From positions 1 through 64,000 of the forward strand of contig CAYVVT010000011.1 of NCBI GenBank assembly GCA_964454335.1: 64,000 nt of DNA, given 5' to 3'. A model generated the notes under the pieces. The model saw only the letters and a program-made list of their open reading frames with translations, made no database searches and was not told the origin of the DNA. Origin of the DNA: CAYVVT01 sp964454335 (lineage in GTDB: Bacteria > Fidelibacterota > UBA8477 > JABMPR01). This document shows, in pieces, positions 53,092 through 63,300 of the stretch (positions are counted from its first letter, which is position 1; the number at the start of each line of letters is the position of its first letter). Position numbers and translations under genes: made by a program.

Positions 53092-53569
53092 CTGTATCTT
53101 GAACCTCAACACTTTTTGAAATGAAACGGATCCCCATGTTCAACAGAGCACCTCCGGGCAGGAACAGACAGAAGATGAAGGCCAGAGACGGCATGAGACT
53201 GTCCTGAAAGGATCCCAGGATACCCACAAGTATCAGCATTACTCCCAGGAGTAGAAAGGCAAGCTGAAGCAAGTACTGGGTGCGTCTGTTCTGGAGCTGG
53301 GCCCGCAGCGGGAAGATGACCAGCGGGATGGCAAGGATTGCGTCAAAGGCGATCAGGAACCTCGCCTGCGCTTGCGGGAGTCCACCAAGCCCCCAACCCA
53401 GACCAGCGGTGGCCAGGCCCAGGATGATAGCGAGCAGCAACAGCAGTGCAGGACGCTTGAACAACTTCTTGATCATGGAAAACATCCAGCGAATATAGAC
53501 CAGTCCCTGCATCGCTGCTAAAAGATTCAGGGTGGTCGCAGGTGGATGCTTTTGATCCCAAGTTTTCAT
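53081..53569 (-). CDS. Small membrane protein, four helices
   Basis: 162 residues with four hydrophobic segments (ALLLLLAIILGLATAGLGWG, FLIAFDAILAIPLVIFPL, YLLQLAFLLLGVMLILVGIL, LAFIFCLFLPGGALLNMGI). No family recognised. ATG could also be Met20 or Met29. Overlaps the hydrolase gene downstream. Confidence 0.6.
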   Translation of the reverse strand: MKTWDQKHPPATTLNLLAAMQGLVYIRWMFSMIKKLFKRPALLLLLAIILGLATAGLGWGLGGLPQAQARFLIAFDAILAIPLVIFPLRAQLQNRRTQYLLQLAFLLLGVMLILVGILGSFQDSLMPSLAFIFCLFLPGGALLNMGIRFISKSVEVQDTDEN

Positions 53570-53618
53570 GAATTTCTTTGGTCAATACTCTTAAATTCGT
53601 GAAGCTGAAAGGCATTCA

Positions 53619-54728
53619 ATGTCAATGGATCATACAACTTCCTTCATCCTGGTGATCAATCCCGGTAGTACATCTACCAAGCTGGCCATCTTCCGATACG
53701 GAGCGGACACCGGAGACCTGGTGCTCAATACCGAATCCATCATTCGCTATGGACAGGACGAATTACCATCAGGCACATCCATTGTGGCTCAATTAGACCT
53801 CCGCACCGCTGGAGTCCGTGAATTCATTAGGAATTTCAACGATAAGGATAGGTTTCGAGTGATCATGGCCCGGGGCGGTCCCCTGCGACCGCTGCAGGGC
53901 GGTGTCTATGAAGTGAATGAGGCCATGCTCGATGATTTACGGGAATGCCGCTACGCAGATCATGCCAGCAATCTCGCCGCCTTGATCGGAGCAGAACTCA
54001 GAAGAGAGCTGGACCTGCCGCTCTATATCGCTGATCCAGTGACTGTTGATGAGTTTACAGCCCTGGCTCGTATTTCAGGTGTACCCGGGATCGAGCGTAA
54101 ATGCCGCAGCCACGCGCTGAACATCAAGGCAACAGCCCGGAAGGCAGCCGAGAGACTGGATAAAGACCTGTCAGAATCCAGATTTGTCGTTGCTCATATG
54201 GGTGGAGGTATTTCCATTGCCGCACTTGATGCTGGCCGCATCGTCGATGTGAATGACGCTCTGCTGGGAATGGGACCCTTCGGGCCTGAGCGAGCCGGTG
54301 CCCTGCCGCTGGCAGGTGTGTTGGATCTGGCTTATGACCACGCCGGTGACCGCCCCGGTCTCGAACGTTTATTAACCAAATCCAGTGGTCTCGCCGCCTA
54401 CCTGGGTACGGCTGATCTGGAGGAGGTCGAGGAGCGCATCGAGGCGGGTGACACCGAGGCGCAGGTGTATTTCGAAGCCATGGTATATCAGATCTCAAAG
54501 GAGATCGCTGCTATGGCCAGCGTACTGCATTTCAACCTTGATGGTATCATCCTCACCGGCGGGATGTCCCAATCGCAGAGACTGATACGAGACATCAAAA
54601 GCCGTATTGGAAAGATCGGACCAGTCCTCGTGTATCCAGGCGAAATGGAAATGGAAGCCCTGGCTCAGGCAGGTGCCCGGATCCTTGCAGGCAAGGAGAC
54701 TATCCACCAATACACCAGCGAGAGCTAG
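53619..54728 (+). CDS. buk: Butyrate kinase
   Basis: 369 residues, usual length. ASKHA-fold motifs: ILVINPGSTSTKLAIF for phosphate binding, ARGGPLRPLQGGVYEVN, VAHMGGGISIAALDAGRI and IILTGGMSQS. It interconverts butyryl-phosphate (or isobutyryl-phosphate) with butyrate and ATP. No phosphotransbutyrylase gene is adjacent, so its partner is elsewhere or it works on branched acids from amino-acid breakdown. Confidence 0.95.
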   Translation: MSMDHTTSFILVINPGSTSTKLAIFRYGADTGDLVLNTESIIRYGQDELPSGTSIVAQLDLRTAGVREFIRNFNDKDRFRVIMARGGPLRPLQGGVYEVNEAMLDDLRECRYADHASNLAALIGAELRRELDLPLYIADPVTVDEFTALARISGVPGIERKCRSHALNIKATARKAAERLDKDLSESRFVVAHMGGGISIAALDAGRIVDVNDALLGMGPFGPERAGALPLAGVLDLAYDHAGDRPGLERLLTKSSGLAAYLGTADLEEVEERIEAGDTEAQVYFEAMVYQISKEIAAMASVLHFNLDGIILTGGMSQSQRLIRDIKSRIGKIGPVLVYPGEMEMEALAQAGARILAGKETIHQYTSES

Positions 54729-54915
54729 AACACCCACGCTCCAGACAACGATCCTCAACACCCCTGTACATTCAAACGCCTATCTGTCACCATTCTGACA
54801 GTGGTCCGTCCCACTGCTCCTATCTTGGAATTGAGACAGGGGTGGCCTGTAGGTGCGGGCAGCAGGTCATACAGAATTACGCTCGCTGAATTGAATTGCG
54901 AAAGTGAGGATGAGG

Positions 54916-55335
54916 ATGAATGCATTAATAAAACTAGCCGAAGAGCATGGGCACTGGCTCATCAGATTGAACCTGGCAGCCATATTCCTTTATCATGGGA
55001 TCACCAAATTTCCCATGGCGGAAATGATGTCCCAGGGAATGGGTATGCCGCTCTTTATGATCTATCTCTTGGCCACAGCAGAAGTTATCGCCGGTCTGGG
55101 TTTTCTGGCTGGCGCTTTGCTTGGCTCTTTGTATACCCGTATCTCGGGACTGCTGGTTGCCGGCATCATGGCCAGCGCTATCATGATGGTGCACTGGCCA
55201 CAATGGAGTTTCGTTGCCAATGATACAAAGCCCATGGGTGGTATGGAATTCCAGCTGCTGGTCATGATCCTGGGTTTACTGTTTGCCCTGCGTGGGAATG
55301 AGCTTTTTGGTAAGGAAGGATCCAGCGCTGGCTGA
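54916..55335 (+). CDS. DoxX-family membrane protein
   Basis: 139 residues from ATG 54916, behind GAGG with 6-nt spacing; GTG 54904 and ATG 54910 upstream are badly placed. Starts with a short helix, then four membrane segments with the family pattern RLNLAAIFLYHGITKFP and LATAEVIAGLGFLAG. DoxX-like proteins are small quinone or redox-linked membrane subunits of varied role. A terminator follows. Confidence 0.85.
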   Translation: MNALIKLAEEHGHWLIRLNLAAIFLYHGITKFPMAEMMSQGMGMPLFMIYLLATAEVIAGLGFLAGALLGSLYTRISGLLVAGIMASAIMMVHWPQWSFVANDTKPMGGMEFQLLVMILGLLFALRGNELFGKEGSSAG

Positions 55336-55358
55336 TCCTCATCTGCATAGCCAGGCCC

Positions 55359-55392
55359 AAGGCTCCCCGGATGATCTGGGGGGCCTTTTTTT
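55359..55392 (+). terminator. Rho-independent terminator after doxX-like gene
   Basis: Stem AAGGCTCCCC/GGGGGGCCTT with one G-T wobble, followed by seven T. Confidence 0.85.
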
Positions 55393-55511
55393 ATCAGAAT
55401 GCCGGAGACAGAAGGTAGAGGACAGGTGTGGCTTCTTTAAACTGTTCGTGATGTGGGCACGATTGAATTCAACAGGCTGTAGTCCCTTGATCAGCGGGAT
55501 GCGCGGTCGCG

Positions 55512-56444
55512 TTAGCCTTGAAAGAGGAACAGATCACGGTTGGTACGGAAGGTTTCGTAGAGTGCCGGCATGGAGGGCAACACATAATAGCGGTCCTGAA
55601 TGTCACTGTAATCGAAACGTGTCAGCGCGATCTCTTCAATATCGAAGGGTATGAACCTGGATCGATCAGACTCGCCTTTGGCACAGGCGATGACATTCAG
55701 GGTCTCATCATAGGATGAGAGGATCCCGGCACCATAAATCTCGTAGGGGCTGTCATTGCTGCGGTGTCGGAAACGGTCGGTCCTACCTGTGTTCTCCAGG
55801 ACACCGAACTCATAGGTCCACCAGGCAAAATTCTGCAGCCGCTTGAGGTTGTGGGCTGCCAGTTCCGGGCCCAGATCATGTTTATCCCGGATCAACTCGA
55901 ATCCCAGGGAACCCATTTCAGCGAGAAAGTCGGCATAATCCCGGTTGATCAGGAAGGGCACATGACCCTGAATATCGTGGAAGATGTCCGGTTCCGGGGT
56001 ATAGCCTTCGTCATTCTGAATACCCACACCGGCATATTTCTCCTCGAAACGGGGAGATCTGCGAATGATGTCCGTGACGGGAAATTGGCGGTTGGCGTTC
56101 AGATCAAAAAAAAGGTCTTCGTCCAGGAAGCCAGCCACGGGCAGCAGGGTCCAGCCAGTGGCATTCTCGATGAGCGGAGAGATATCATCGAATTTAGGGA
56201 AGCGATCCTGGGGAATGGGTAGCGAGCGTAAACCCAGTACGTATTCACGGGAAGCGTATTGATCCAGGAGGGGAGCCAGGTTCCTGAACAGTTCGGCCCA
56301 GATGTCATTTTCCAGGTTGGTTATCTCATCGTACTGCTGTGGCTTGCGGTAATCCTCGTCCCGTGTGAAGATGTGGATCCCACCGATGGCATTGGGGATG
56401 ACATGCTTGAAGAGATGGTCGTAGGCAGTATAGGCTTCGGTCAT
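55512..56444 (-). CDS. phhA: Pterin-dependent aromatic amino acid hydroxylase
   Basis: 310 residues, longer than the ~275 of many bacterial enzymes. Iron ligands His156 and His161 in DIFHDIQGHVPFL and Glu212 in WWTYEFG. Uses tetrahydropterin and O2 to hydroxylate phenylalanine to tyrosine (tryptophan is possible). Requires oxygen, which is notable beside the anaerobic-type respiratory genes. Own promoter at 56477-56504. Confidence 0.92.
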   Translation of the reverse strand: MTEAYTAYDHLFKHVIPNAIGGIHIFTRDEDYRKPQQYDEITNLENDIWAELFRNLAPLLDQYASREYVLGLRSLPIPQDRFPKFDDISPLIENATGWTLLPVAGFLDEDLFFDLNANRQFPVTDIIRRSPRFEEKYAGVGIQNDEGYTPEPDIFHDIQGHVPFLINRDYADFLAEMGSLGFELIRDKHDLGPELAAHNLKRLQNFAWWTYEFGVLENTGRTDRFRHRSNDSPYEIYGAGILSSYDETLNVIACAKGESDRSRFIPFDIEEIALTRFDYSDIQDRYYVLPSMPALYETFRTNRDLFLFQG

Positions 56445-56476
56445 GTGCTCATTTTTTCAGGTGTTACGGTTTCGCC

Positions 56477-56504
56477 AATATATAAGGGGCTCTCCTTTTT
56501 ACAA
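56477..56504 (-). promoter_or_regulatory. Sigma-70-type promoter for phhA
   Basis: On the minus strand TTGTAA (56499-56504), 16-nt spacer, TATATT (56477-56482); the start would be ~26 nt before the ATG at 56444. Confidence 0.55.
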
Positions 56505-56711
56505 CCAAATCAGTCATGTTTCCAGAGTTCTGGCAGTCCAAACCACTGTTGAGATTTCGTCCTGCCCAACAGGGCTGGTGTCCGGGATTCGTTCGGGATG
56601 ATAATGTGAGTATCGACCACTTTGTTCCTGCTTCCATTTCAGTACTCAAGACTATAGTTTCGCTGGCTCATGAAAGGGAACAAAGCACTGCTGATAAAGG
56701 TTTGAAAATCA

Positions 56712-57329
56712 GTGGATCTACTATTGGCAACACATAATCGACACAAGGTCAGGGAATTGAGCCATTATCTGGCCAAATCCGGTATCAGCGTCAAAAGTCT
56801 CTATGATTTTCCAGAGATCGGTGACATCGAGGAAACGGGTTCCACACTTGCAGAGAATGCCTTGATCAAAGCCCGCACGGGGTTCAAACACACCGGTCTG
56901 CCCACCATCGCTGATGATACGGGTCTGGAAGTAGACGCCCTCGGCGGCGCTCCCGGTATCTACGCCGCCCGCTATGCCGGGGTTCATGCAGATTTTGATG
57001 CCAATATTGACAAGCTGCTGGCAGAGATGAGTGCTGTTCCGGACGGTGCCCGTCAGGCCTCATTCCATACCGCAGCAGTCTTTGTTGATGACGCTCATGA
57101 AATCGTTGCTCATGGCAAGGTGACAGGCGAAATTACCCGCCAGCGTTTTGGCAGCCAGGGCTTTGGATATGATCCTGTTTTTTACTATCCCGAGAAAGGC
57201 AGGACCTTCGCCCAGATGGACCTTGAGGAGAAGAATTTGCTTAGCCACCGGAAGCGGGCATTTGAAGAATTGTTGGCACGACTGACCTTAGAACACGATG
57301 CGTTTAGCACGGAGCAGCCCATAGAATAA
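56712..57329 (+). CDS. rdgB: XTP/dITP diphosphatase (RdgB/HAM1)
   Basis: 205 residues from GTG 56712. Family motifs LLATHNRHKVRELSHYL, ENALIKA, IADDTGLEVDALGGAPGIYAARYAG and SQGFGYDPVF. It removes xanthosine and inosine triphosphates to protect DNA. 267 nt of gap upstream toward phhA otherwise shows nothing clear. Confidence 0.96.
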   Translation: MDLLLATHNRHKVRELSHYLAKSGISVKSLYDFPEIGDIEETGSTLAENALIKARTGFKHTGLPTIADDTGLEVDALGGAPGIYAARYAGVHADFDANIDKLLAEMSAVPDGARQASFHTAAVFVDDAHEIVAHGKVTGEITRQRFGSQGFGYDPVFYYPEKGRTFAQMDLEEKNLLSHRKRAFEELLARLTLEHDAFSTEQPIE

Positions 57330-57379
57330 CTGCTAATCCCTTATTCACCCACCGGGCAAAATTGGATTGAATTGTTAAC

Positions 57380-60300
57380 GTGAAAAATATTGCGGCAATC
57401 TGCCTGTGTCTTTTCGTCCTGTGGTCGACGGCTGTCGGTCGCACGGATGAGGTACAGGCTCTAAGTGCCAGGGGGTTTCCTGTTGCCGCCAGCCTGCCCG
57501 GTCTGACCACCACACCCTTGTTCGAGGAGCTGTCAGGAGGCTGGTATGGCAGTGATTCGAGCATCATTTACCGGACACCTTTGTATAAACCCAGTTTCAC
57601 CGGTTACAAACGCAGTTTCATCATGGACAGCACATCCACCTATTTCACGGTGAGTCTCACCCATGACGGACGTCCTCTGGGTATACCCCAGGTGCTCACC
57701 ATCACAGACTACATAAAGGAAAAACAGGCACGCACACAGCGTGAATCCTTTTTGAAGAATGTTACCAGAACCCTGAAGCGGGTGGCAAGTGACCAGGCCA
57801 GCGGACAATCGCTGGAGCTCATTGGCGCGGATATCGCCGGCCAGCGGGTCTCCCTGCGTGTACGGGGTAACGTGAACATCACCGGAAAGCTCCGGAATGA
57901 GGACCGCAGCCAGCAGACCAATGTGAACAACCAGTTCCAGACCAACACCTTCCAGATCGAACAGCGTCAGGCTTTCAAGATCGAGGGTAAGATCGGAGAC
58001 CGGATCAGCATACAGGTCGACCAGGATAGCGAACGTGATTTCGACTTCGAGAATAACATGGAGATCTATTACAACGGTAATGAGGATGAGATCATCCAGA
58101 AGATCGAAGCCGGAAACATCTCACTGAATCTGCCCGGAACCAAACTCGCCATGTTCTCCGGACAGAATAACGGGCTGTTCGGGTTGAAGGCCATCATGAA
58201 GGTGGGTGCCCTGGACATTACCACCATTGCCTCGCTTGAGAAGGGCCGCAAGGAAAAGAAGAGTCTCGACGGCGATTCAGAAGAACAGACAGTTGAGGTC
58301 CAGGACTGGGACTGGCGGAGGAATACCTATTTTTACCTGAATGATTTCTATCGCCACCGCGCCTATCCCCTGAATGCGGATGGGACCTTTCAGCTCTCTG
58401 ACCGTCAGATCATGGGGATCAAGGTCTACAAGGAAGTAACCAACATCATCAATGAAGATGAGGACGTCTATTTCGCCAAGGTCTTCGAGCATCCCCACTT
58501 GGATTCAACGCATATCGAATCCGGCTACTTCAAGCAGTTGGAACAGAACATCGATTATGTCCTGGTAGAATCCCTGGGCTTCATCCGCATGCGGGTGCCG
58601 GTGATGGAGAACGAGATCCTGGCCGTGTCCTATTGGGACAGCGTGAGGACCGAACCCGCAAGTAACTCACCGGACATCAGGGTTTATGAATATGATCCGG
58701 AAGCCCTGGAGCTCCCCCGCTTCCAGGAAGGTGGCGATGTTGCCCTGGGTATCCCCACCCGTTCGGACACCCTTGAGTTAAAGATGCTCAAGCAGCGAAA
58801 TCCAGGCCCGGGATCTCCGGCCTACGACCTGGAATGGAAGAATGTGTATTCCCTGCGCACGACCGAGATCAACAAGGATGGTTTCGACCTGAAGATCAAG
58901 TACACTGTCGCCGGTGAACCTCTGGAAGTCGCTGATAATGGGCAGAATTTCCTCGAGTTGTTCGGACTGGATTACAAGAGCGAGAGTGAAGGCGGGGCTC
59001 CCATTCCCGACGGCATCATCGACATGGAGAATTCGAACGTCCTCGATCTGACCAACGGCGAACTGCTTTTTCCATACCTCAAACCCTTCACACCCGATAC
59101 CACAATCGATTATGGTCATGAATTCTTCAGGGATGCGCAGGGAAATCCCTTTGGGATCGGTGGTAATCCAAATCTCATGGACCAGCCCAAATACCAGAGT
59201 TTTACATTCTATACGGAACGGCCAAACAGTCAGAACCATCGCGAGGACAACAAATTCGGTCTGTTCATCAAGTATTCAAATCGTAGTTCCACCTTCAATC
59301 TGGGCTTCAATGTCATCGAAAACTCAGAGGAGGTGACGCTGAACAGCGTGCCCTTGAAACGGGGCCTGGACTACAATATCGACTACTTCACCGGAACCCT
59401 TACCATTCTGAATGAATCAGCCCTGGCGCCCGGAGCGGCCCTGGACATCAAGTATGAGCTTCATGAATTCTTCAATCTGGACAAGAAGGTCATCCTGGGA
59501 AGCCGTGCCGAGTACAAGTTCGGCCAGAACAAGGATTCCTTCATCGGGCTCACGGCGCTGTATTTTTCCAAAAGCAGCATTGACGAGAAGGTGCGGATCG
59601 GCAAGGAGCCCATCGAGAACTTCATCTGGGACGTCAATACCAAGATGACCTATGAATTGCCTTGGCTCACCAAGACCCTGGACTGGCTGCCGGTGGTGAA
59701 AACAGATGCCGTCTCTCGCATCAACTTCCAGGGCGAGATCGCACAGGTCATCCCCAATCCCAACACCAGTGATAATGAAGAACTCGGTGACAAGGGAGTC
59801 GCGTATCTGGATGATTTTGAAGGCAGTCGCCGTGAAGCCAAGATAAACATCCTGCGTGGCGGCTGGCGACCATCCTCCGTCCCTGTGAGTCGTCTCTCTT
59901 CGCTGGAACTGGATCCGAATGGCCTAGGAAACCGGGCCCGGGGCTACACCTACTGGTTCAACCCCTACAACCGAGTGCTCACCACTCAGATCTGGCCCAA
60001 CAAGGAGGTCAGCGCCCAGGCGCGGAATGATGTCACCGACATTCTCATCCTGAATGTGATCCCGGATTCGTCCTACGCTGTCAGGGATCATGGTGATCCC
60101 ACTGAGCTGGCCTGGGGCGGTATCATGCGGGCCCTTTCCTCGGGTTACTACGACCAGACTGAAGCAAAATTCCTGGAGATGTGGGTCCGTGGTGAAACGG
60201 GTACCCTGCATATCGATCTCGGAGCCATCAGCGAGGATACCCAGGAGCCCGGGGAGACCTGGTCAGTCTGGGTGGACGGAAATGAGATCCAGAAAGGTTA

Positions 60301-63300
60301 TCAGACCCTGGATACGGAGGATCTGCCCTTCCCCACACCGCCAGGTGACGGATTTGTCGAAGAAAAGGAGGATGTTGGTCTCGACGGCTGGCACTTCAGC
60401 CACCCGGACACCCTCTGGCAGCATCCTTCGTGGGAATTCTGGGAATTCGATCCAACGGATAATTCGGAGGGTATCGAGTACCGCTATGTCAATGGCAGCG
60501 AAGGCAATATGGCCGGAGAGGGTGGCCGATATCCTGATACAGAAGATCTGAACGGAAACGGTGCTACCGATGCCCTGAACGCCTATTTCACCATCTCCGT
60601 TGACCTGTCCAGCCGCGACTATATCGCAGGCGAGACCGAGAAGAACGGTGAGAAAACGGGTTGGAAGCTGATCCGGGTGCCCCTTGCGGATTTTGTCCCT
60701 CAGGGTAAGAGTGAACAAGCCAGCTGGGATCAGGTTAAGAATGCACGTCTCTGGCTGGACAACCTCCAAGCTGGTCGCACCAGCCTGCAGATCGCCACGG
60801 TGGATATCGTCGGAAACGAATGGCAGGAGCTGGGGATCTACAGTACCTATCGCGGTGAAGAGATCGCCGTACAGGACAGCCTACATGGCACATTGAATGT
60901 CAGCGTGATCAATACCGAGGATAATCCGGACAGGTATGATGCTGAGCATCCCGATCCACGGAACTATGCTGCACCACCGAAAGGTGTAGAAGGTATCCTC
61001 GATCCCATCACCCGTCTGCGGTCCAAGGAACAATCACTCGTCATCCGGGCGGACAATCTCGCTCCTGGTCATACCGTGAGCTCTGAGAAGAGGTTCCTGG
61101 ACCAGAAGGGCAAGGATCTCATTCACTATGAGACCATGAAGATGTTTGTCCATGGCTGGGATCATAGCTGGCCGGGATATGAGGTTGAGAATGGCTTCAC
61201 GCCCTATGTGGATGCTTCGGAATCCGGGCTGGAATTTTTCTTCCGCTTCGGGGAAAGGGATGACATCTACTACGAGGTTCGTCAGGAGGTCTTTCCTGGA
61301 TGGGACGAACGTAATCACCTCGTCGTCGATCTGCCTGAGCTGGCCAATTTCAAGCTTTCACTCATCGATACGCTTTTCTTTGATACCACATATGTGCGCC
61401 GGGACGAAAACCTGGTGATCAACGATGATGGCAGCGGTAATACAGGAGACCATGGCCAGCTGGCCAGACCCGGTCCCTACATCATGGTCATCGATACCCT
61501 GAGTTGGGCGGAACTTCCTGAAAACCGCAAATATGCCAACGGTCACCTGCCAAGTGGAACTGAAGTCGCGATACGCGGAAATCCATCACTATCCCGTATC
61601 AAGCTGCTGAAGGCCGGCTTCCGGAACACAACTGAAGCGAACATGACAGGAGAGATCTGGATGGATGAGCTGCGGCTCACCGACGTGGAGCGTGAGGTGG
61701 CCACAGCCTATCGGGCCAACATGTCCCTGCAGTTGGCCGATCTGGGAAGCATCTCCATGGATGTTCAACGCGATGACGCTGATTTCCACAATGTTCAGCA
61801 ACAGTTCGGTTCGGGTAAGAATTCAGTAAAAACCAGTATCAGCGGCAGTTTCAACCTGAACAAATTGCTCCCGGAACGTTGGGGTCTGGCCATCCCGCTG
61901 TCGGCATCCTATCGCCAGAGCGAAGATCAGCCAAAATACATCTCGGGCACGGATATCAAGGTGGCCGAACTGGCGCCCTCCCTGAGGGATACAGTGGAAT
62001 CGATCAAATCCACCAACCAGGCTTCCAACTGGAACGTCTCGCTTTCAAGACGCAGCAAATCAGATCACTGGCTGCCAAAGTATACCATCGATGCCATATC
62101 CATGAAGCTGGGGGCTTCCAATTCCGAGGGCAGCAGCTCGACGAGCTTGAAGCAGACATCAGATAAGATGGACGGTAATTTTTCCTACAGTGCCAATCTG
62201 GGAAAGGATTTTACAGTCGCGCCTTTCGCCTTCATGGAAAATCTCCCCCTGGTGGGTGGCAAGCTGGCAGAGCTTGAATTCGGTTATCTACCCTCCAACA
62301 TCGGATTCAACGCTTCCATGGCGGAGAACAAGAGCTACAGTCTGGCCCGGGTAGCCAATGCGACTGCCAGTCAGAGCCATAGGCTCAACATGACCCGCAA
62401 AGTGAACGTGGACTGGACCCTGGTCCAGTCGATGACAGCCAAGTATTCTGCGAATTACAACAACAATCTCGACAGTCTGAAGAATCGCAAGGAAGACATT
62501 CTGAAGAATGCAGATTTCGGACACCTGGGTTCCTACAATGAGAACTATTCACTGAACTGGAGCCCGAAGGTCTTTAAGAATGTCTCACCAACCATGAGCT
62601 ATTCATCCAATTTCAAGGCTTCCGACAATATCGATCCCACACTGCCGGGTCTGGACCTGGACGTAACCTCACGCAGTTCGGCCAGCATGTCGGTAAAACT
62701 GACGGACGTGGTGGACAAGGTTTATACACCGGAGGATAAGAAGAAGACCGAAACGGTAGACCGCGGTAATCGGGGCAGGAAAACCACCATCCCCAAACCG
62801 GATGAAAAGACAGAGGAAGAGGACGAAGAGCAGAATCCCATCATCAAGGCGCTGGACTTCACCTATAAAACCATCGATAAGATCACACCGGTGACCATCA
62901 GCCTTTCACGGAACCAGAGCACCAGGAATCAACGCCAAGTGGCGGCTATAGACACAGTGGTGCGCGACAGCCTGGGGATCATTCCGGACACGCTCCTGTT
63001 CAGGGAGGCCAGTATTTCGGACATCAGCTATGGTTACCGGCTTGGTTTCACCCGTTCTCCGGATCTGCTGCTGCATCCATCGGTGACCAACCCACTGAAT
63101 CGTGGTGAGGACTGGAGCATTAACATGCGCAGCGGGATCAATATCACCAAGAATCTCAGCAGCAATTTCAATTTCAGCTTTGCCATGAACCAGTCCGAAC
63201 GCAATGTGAGTCAAGGGATCGTGGAATCCATCAGTCAGGACTATGTCCCCAGCGGTGCCATGATCGGGCAGCCTGCGGAAGAGGAACGATCACTGGGCCG

